From the NCBI RefSeq assembly GCF_001854805.1, contig NZ_MBLO01000262.1, positions 55,307 to 119,306 of the forward strand: a DNA stretch of 64,000 bases, given 5' to 3'. The DNA comes from Pseudofrankia coriaricola (lineage in GTDB: Bacteria; Actinomycetota; Actinomycetes; Frankiales; Frankiaceae). Under the pieces are notes generated by a model, which worked only from the letters and a program-made list of their open reading frames with translations, did not search any database and was not told the DNA's origin. The translations under genes and the position numbers were made by a program. This document shows positions 61,341 to 64,000 of this stretch, one piece after another. Numbering within the stretch: the stretch's first letter is position 1; every line of letters begins with the position of its first letter.

Positions 61341-61366
61341 CAGGGACAGATACGGGACAGGGCAGC

Positions 61367-61663
61367 TCACACGATGACGGAGCCCCCATGAGTCGGCAAT
61401 GGGCGGTGCACGCCGAGGAACTCGAAGCACAGCGCTCCTCGGCCGACCGCCTCACCTAGGTCGACGAGGGCGACGCTGTCCTCGGTGTGCTTGATGACCC
61501 TGCCGAGGTCTCCGAGGAGAAGAGGCTTCTCGGCGCCGTCGAGGTCGCAGAGGAACACGGAATACTGGACGTGCTCGCCATAGCTCTTCATGATCCGAAA
61601 GACCTCGCGCAGGCGTTTCGGGTCACGGATATCGTAGGCCACGAGGTAGCGGCGGCGTGCCAT
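61367..61663 (-). CDS. cas2: CRISPR-associated endonuclease Cas2
   Basis: The 98-aa protein is a standard Cas2: RRYLVAYDIRDPKRLREVFR with the YDI(R)D strand holding the conserved Asp, then MKSYGEHVQYSVFLCDLDGA and LGRVIKHTEDSVALVDLGE. Cas2 dimers bridge Cas1 during spacer acquisition. It begins 9 bp after the cas4-cas1 stop on the same strand and is convergent with the effector operon. Confidence 0.95.
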   Translation of the reverse strand: MARRRYLVAYDIRDPKRLREVFRIMKSYGEHVQYSVFLCDLDGAEKPLLLGDLGRVIKHTEDSVALVDLGEAVGRGALCFEFLGVHRPLPTHGGSVIV

Positions 61664-61672
61664 GTCGACCGG

Positions 61673-63532
61673 CTATCGGGTGGTGAACGCGGTGTAGGAC
61701 GGGATCTCGCCGAGCAGGTGGGCCGCGAGAAGCCGAGCCTGAACCTCCAGCACCCGCCGGTAGGAGATGCGGTAGCCGAAGACCGGGTGGGTGACCTCGA
61801 TGTCAAGACGCCGCTCGTATCCGGCGATGACCGCCTTGCGGCCGGCCGCGGTCAGTGCAACGCCTCCTGCCCGGATGACGAAGTCGCGTTCACTGACCTC
61901 GCCGTTGTTGACCAGGTTGAGGACGAGTGAGTCGGCCACGAGCGGACGGAATTCCTCGGCAAGGTCGAGCGCGAGCGCCGGTCGCCCGAACCGGGGACGG
62001 TGGAACAGGCCGACATACGGATCGAAGCCGACCGCCAGACAGACGGCCGTCAGGTCTTTTGTCAGTAGGGAGTACGCATATGAGAGGAGGCAGTTCAGCG
62101 CGTCCCGCGGCGGGCGGCGGTTGCGCCCCTCCCAGCTGAACGCGGCGCCCGGGAGGCGGTGCTCCGGTCGTAGCATCCCCCCGAACGCTTGGAAGTAGGA
62201 ACGTGCCGCGGCACCCTCGATGCCGAGCAGCGTGCCCGCCGACTGGGCGCCGGCGGCCTTCTGGGCGCCGTCAGCGAGCCGCTCGAGCGTCGCCGATACC
62301 TCGACTCGGGTATTCCTGCGCAGCAGGACGCGGCTGTTGCGGATCTTCCCCTCGATCATGGTTCGGGCGATGTCGACATTCCCGCGTCCTGCCGCCGCGA
62401 GCTGACGCATCCGGAGGTCGACGTTCTTCCCAGGCAGGCCGTTCGCAATGCCGGAGAACCAGCCACCGTACGTGAACCAGCAGGTCGGCACCTCCCGGGC
62501 GAACAGTTCGCGAAGTAGCGGAGTGCTCACCTGGACATTCCCGTACACGCACAGCTGGGAGACGTCGATCAGCCGCGCTGACGTCAGCGGATCACCCTTG
62601 CGCCGGATCTCCAACCGCCCCCCGTCCCGGCCCACCACCGCACCCTGCTCCGTCACGTAGACCGGCCGCGTCTCCCGATCACGCGGAACGAGCCGCCTCG
62701 GCTTGGCATCTGCGCGCGCCGCGAGCAGGTTGACCTCGTCGGGTAGGCAGATCCCGACCAGGGAGCAGCGCGGACACTTCGGCGAGTCGACCAGAGGCAG
62801 CGGTGTCTGTGCGGCAGCGGCGACCTCACGCAGTTCACACGCGACCGACAGCGTCCGGTCGACCAACGCGTCGTCGAAGACGACCGGCACCCGCTCCTTC
62901 GTCTCGGCGAACGCCAGCACACCTTCCTCGCACCGGTACCCAGCCTCACGCAGAAGCAGGCCCTGCACGCACAGCTGGACCCGCTCGGGCTCCCAGGAGC
63001 GCTGCGCATTGTCCGGCGCCCGGCCCCGCTTCCGTTCCACCGGGACGACGGTGAGCGCGCCGTCCTCGTCGGGGTTCCCCTCAATGATGTCGACCACCGC
63101 CGAAAGCCCCAGCGTCGTCGACGACAGGCTGACGGACCGAGCCAGCCTGAGCTCACCATCGTCCTCCGGTAGCGGCGCGGCCCCAGCCCGCTTGTCCACC
63201 CACCGGTGCGCGTAGCGGCCCTCGACCGTGTCCGCGTTGTCGACGAACCTCGACTGAACCCACTCCAGGTAGAACAATCGCGGACAGTATGTGAACTCGT
63301 TCACCATCCGCGCCGGCACCAGATCCGGGACGTCCGCTGGCCCAGCGGACGTCACCATCAGCACATCGCCACTCGCCGGCTCCAGGCCAGCAGGCCCCGA
63401 CTCCTCTGACGACGAACTGGTCGCAGCCGCCACTGGCGCCGTCGTGGCCGAAGCCTCGCCGTCCTGCGAGCCGCTCGTCGATTCCGCGATCACCTCGCCG
63501 CCCGCGATGCCGCCGTTTGACCGTTCATCCAT
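61673..63532 (-). CDS. cas4-cas1: CRISPR-associated Cas4-Cas1 fusion protein
   Basis: The 619-aa protein joins the Cas4 nuclease to the Cas1 integrase, as is common in type I-G systems. After a disordered Ser/Ala/Glu-rich leader of about 60 residues, Cas4 shows RMVNEFTYCPRLFYLEWVQ (first Fe-S Cys, about 81), a RecB-like core (SAVVDIIEGNPDED, VVPVERKRGRAPDN, VQLCVQGLLLREAG) and SPKCPRCSLVGICLP (last three Cys, about 254-264). Cas1 follows, with LCVYGNVQVSTPLLRELFAR, the metal-binding LLGIEGAAARSYFQ (Glu about 439), GLFHRPRFGRPALALDLAEE (His and acidic residues, about 508-525). The ATG at 63532 has GGGGG 6-7 nt upstream; the in-frame start at 63613 lacks one. Confidence 0.95.
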   Translation of the reverse strand: MDERSNGGIAGGEVIAESTSGSQDGEASATTAPVAAATSSSSEESGPAGLEPASGDVLMVTSAGPADVPDLVPARMVNEFTYCPRLFYLEWVQSRFVDNADTVEGRYAHRWVDKRAGAAPLPEDDGELRLARSVSLSSTTLGLSAVVDIIEGNPDEDGALTVVPVERKRGRAPDNAQRSWEPERVQLCVQGLLLREAGYRCEEGVLAFAETKERVPVVFDDALVDRTLSVACELREVAAAAQTPLPLVDSPKCPRCSLVGICLPDEVNLLAARADAKPRRLVPRDRETRPVYVTEQGAVVGRDGGRLEIRRKGDPLTSARLIDVSQLCVYGNVQVSTPLLRELFAREVPTCWFTYGGWFSGIANGLPGKNVDLRMRQLAAAGRGNVDIARTMIEGKIRNSRVLLRRNTRVEVSATLERLADGAQKAAGAQSAGTLLGIEGAAARSYFQAFGGMLRPEHRLPGAAFSWEGRNRRPPRDALNCLLSYAYSLLTKDLTAVCLAVGFDPYVGLFHRPRFGRPALALDLAEEFRPLVADSLVLNLVNNGEVSERDFVIRAGGVALTAAGRKAVIAGYERRLDIEVTHPVFGYRISYRRVLEVQARLLAAHLLGEIPSYTAFTTR

Positions 63533-63964
63533 CGTCGTCCCCCTGTCGACCATGCCAGTTCCAGCACCAGCACCACGAAGGGACGGAAGATGATCCGATC
63601 CTCTATGGCGCACTGTGTTATTTCATTCTGTCGCATCGTGCTGTCTTGGGCTATCGGATTACCTGCCGGCTCGCGGCCGCACCGGACCCAGTGCCCGGGG
63701 CGAGGCCTGGTAGCCGCGCCCGGATCTCCCCATGCCAGGTCGGTCGGCTACGGTCGTTGTCTGGGTGTCCGGCCTTGCGGCGCAGGGGTCACCGCCTGCG
63801 AGCGCTGTGATCACTCGCGAGGATGCGTGAGCGCTCGTGCCCAGGTCAGGGTGCCTGGAGGCCGTACCTTGACACCTTCACAGCGCGCCCCGGACGTCCG
63901 TCACCGGGCACCGCTCGCACGGCTTTGTATTCCCGCAGCTCAGACGGGCCGTCCCGCGAGAGCT
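63533..63964. promoter_or_regulatory. Probable CRISPR leader and cas4-cas1 promoter region
   Basis: About 430 bp without a supported gene between the cas4-cas1 start and the candidate repeat at the window end. The stretch near 63600-63660 is relatively AT-rich for this genome, as leaders and promoters often are. It should contain the adaptation-operon promoter reading left and the array promoter reading right. Confidence 0.45.
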
Positions 63965-64000
63965 GTCCAGCCGGCCTCCAAGCCGGCTCTCCATTGCGGC
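63965..64000 (+). CRISPR. Candidate first CRISPR repeat, array continues beyond the window
   Basis: The last 36 bases have the form of a type I-G repeat: an internal perfect 7-bp stem (AGCCGGC at 63969-63975 and GCCGGCT at 63982-63988) with a 6-nt loop, followed by CTCCATTGCGGC, like the CATTGAAGC-type 3' ends of such repeats. It sits at the far side of the leader-like gap next to cas4-cas1. Only one unit is visible, so no repetition can be shown from this sequence. Confidence 0.5.

Larger units (their letters stand above)
52031..64000. mobile_element. Island 2 at the same tRNA-Ser site (right end outside window)
   Basis: A second integrase lies immediately right of the second tRNA-Ser repeat, in the same orientation as in island 1, which indicates a second element integrated in tandem. 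The type I-G CRISPR-Cas locus follows. The right att copy is not in the window, so whether the CRISPR locus is inside the element or is old chromosomal DNA next to an integrase remnant cannot be settled here. Confidence 0.6.

Overview
This window is GC-rich actinobacterial DNA, probably from a Frankia-like or Streptomyces-like genome. The signs are a third-position GC bias that opens long antisense shadow frames, SARP, DUF397 and XRE/DUF5753 regulators, FxLD-type lanthipeptide genes and a type I-G (formerly I-U) CRISPR-Cas locus. The genus is inferred.

Chromosomal part (1-15405). A truncated amidohydrolase tail and tRNA-Gly(CCC) come first. An assimilatory nitrate operon follows on the minus strand: nitrate reductase (nasA-like), nirB and nirD. 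Next are a DinB-fold protein and a strong bidirectional terminator. A RiPP-type locus on the minus strand then holds a SARP regulator, candidate precursor ORFs, a terminator, a PqqD-like recognition protein (B1), a transglutaminase-like B2 leader protease and an ABC exporter. No lasso cyclase is present. A class II glutamine amidotransferase, a secreted protein with an internal duplication, and tRNA-Ser(TGA) close this part.

Island 1 (15351-52088). The last 55 bp of tRNA-Ser plus 3 bp recur exactly at 52031-52088, which marks the ends of an integrated element. A tyrosine integrase sits just inside the left end. Cargo is an unknown 613-aa protein, a complete FxLD lanthipeptide cluster (precursor, LanB, LanC, PIMT-like methyltransferase, with an HTH regulator and a pterin dehydratase-like gene alongside), and an XRE-DUF397 pair with a paired palindromic operator. 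Several small genes and a decayed stretch with a 32-bp palindrome follow. Then come a 3422-aa RHS polymorphic toxin with Hint and nuclease-like tail plus a SUKH-like immunity gene, a lytic transglycosylase, two HEAT-like proteins, and a membrane WD40 protein with an EAD-like N-terminus.

Island 2 (52031 to the window end, right border not seen). A second, homologous integrase lies next to the second tRNA-Ser repeat. Its reading frame runs through the att sequence into island 1. After an 880-bp gap comes a type I-G CRISPR-Cas locus. The effector operon csb1-csb2-cas3-csb3-like is on the plus strand and the adaptation genes cas4-cas1 (fused) and cas2 are on the minus strand, facing it. A leader-like gap ends in what looks like the first CRISPR repeat, exactly at the window edge.

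Overall: a core nitrogen-assimilation region, then two tandem islands at one tRNA-Ser gene. The first carries antimicrobial and inter-bacterial-competition genes. The second appears to carry a CRISPR-Cas immune system.
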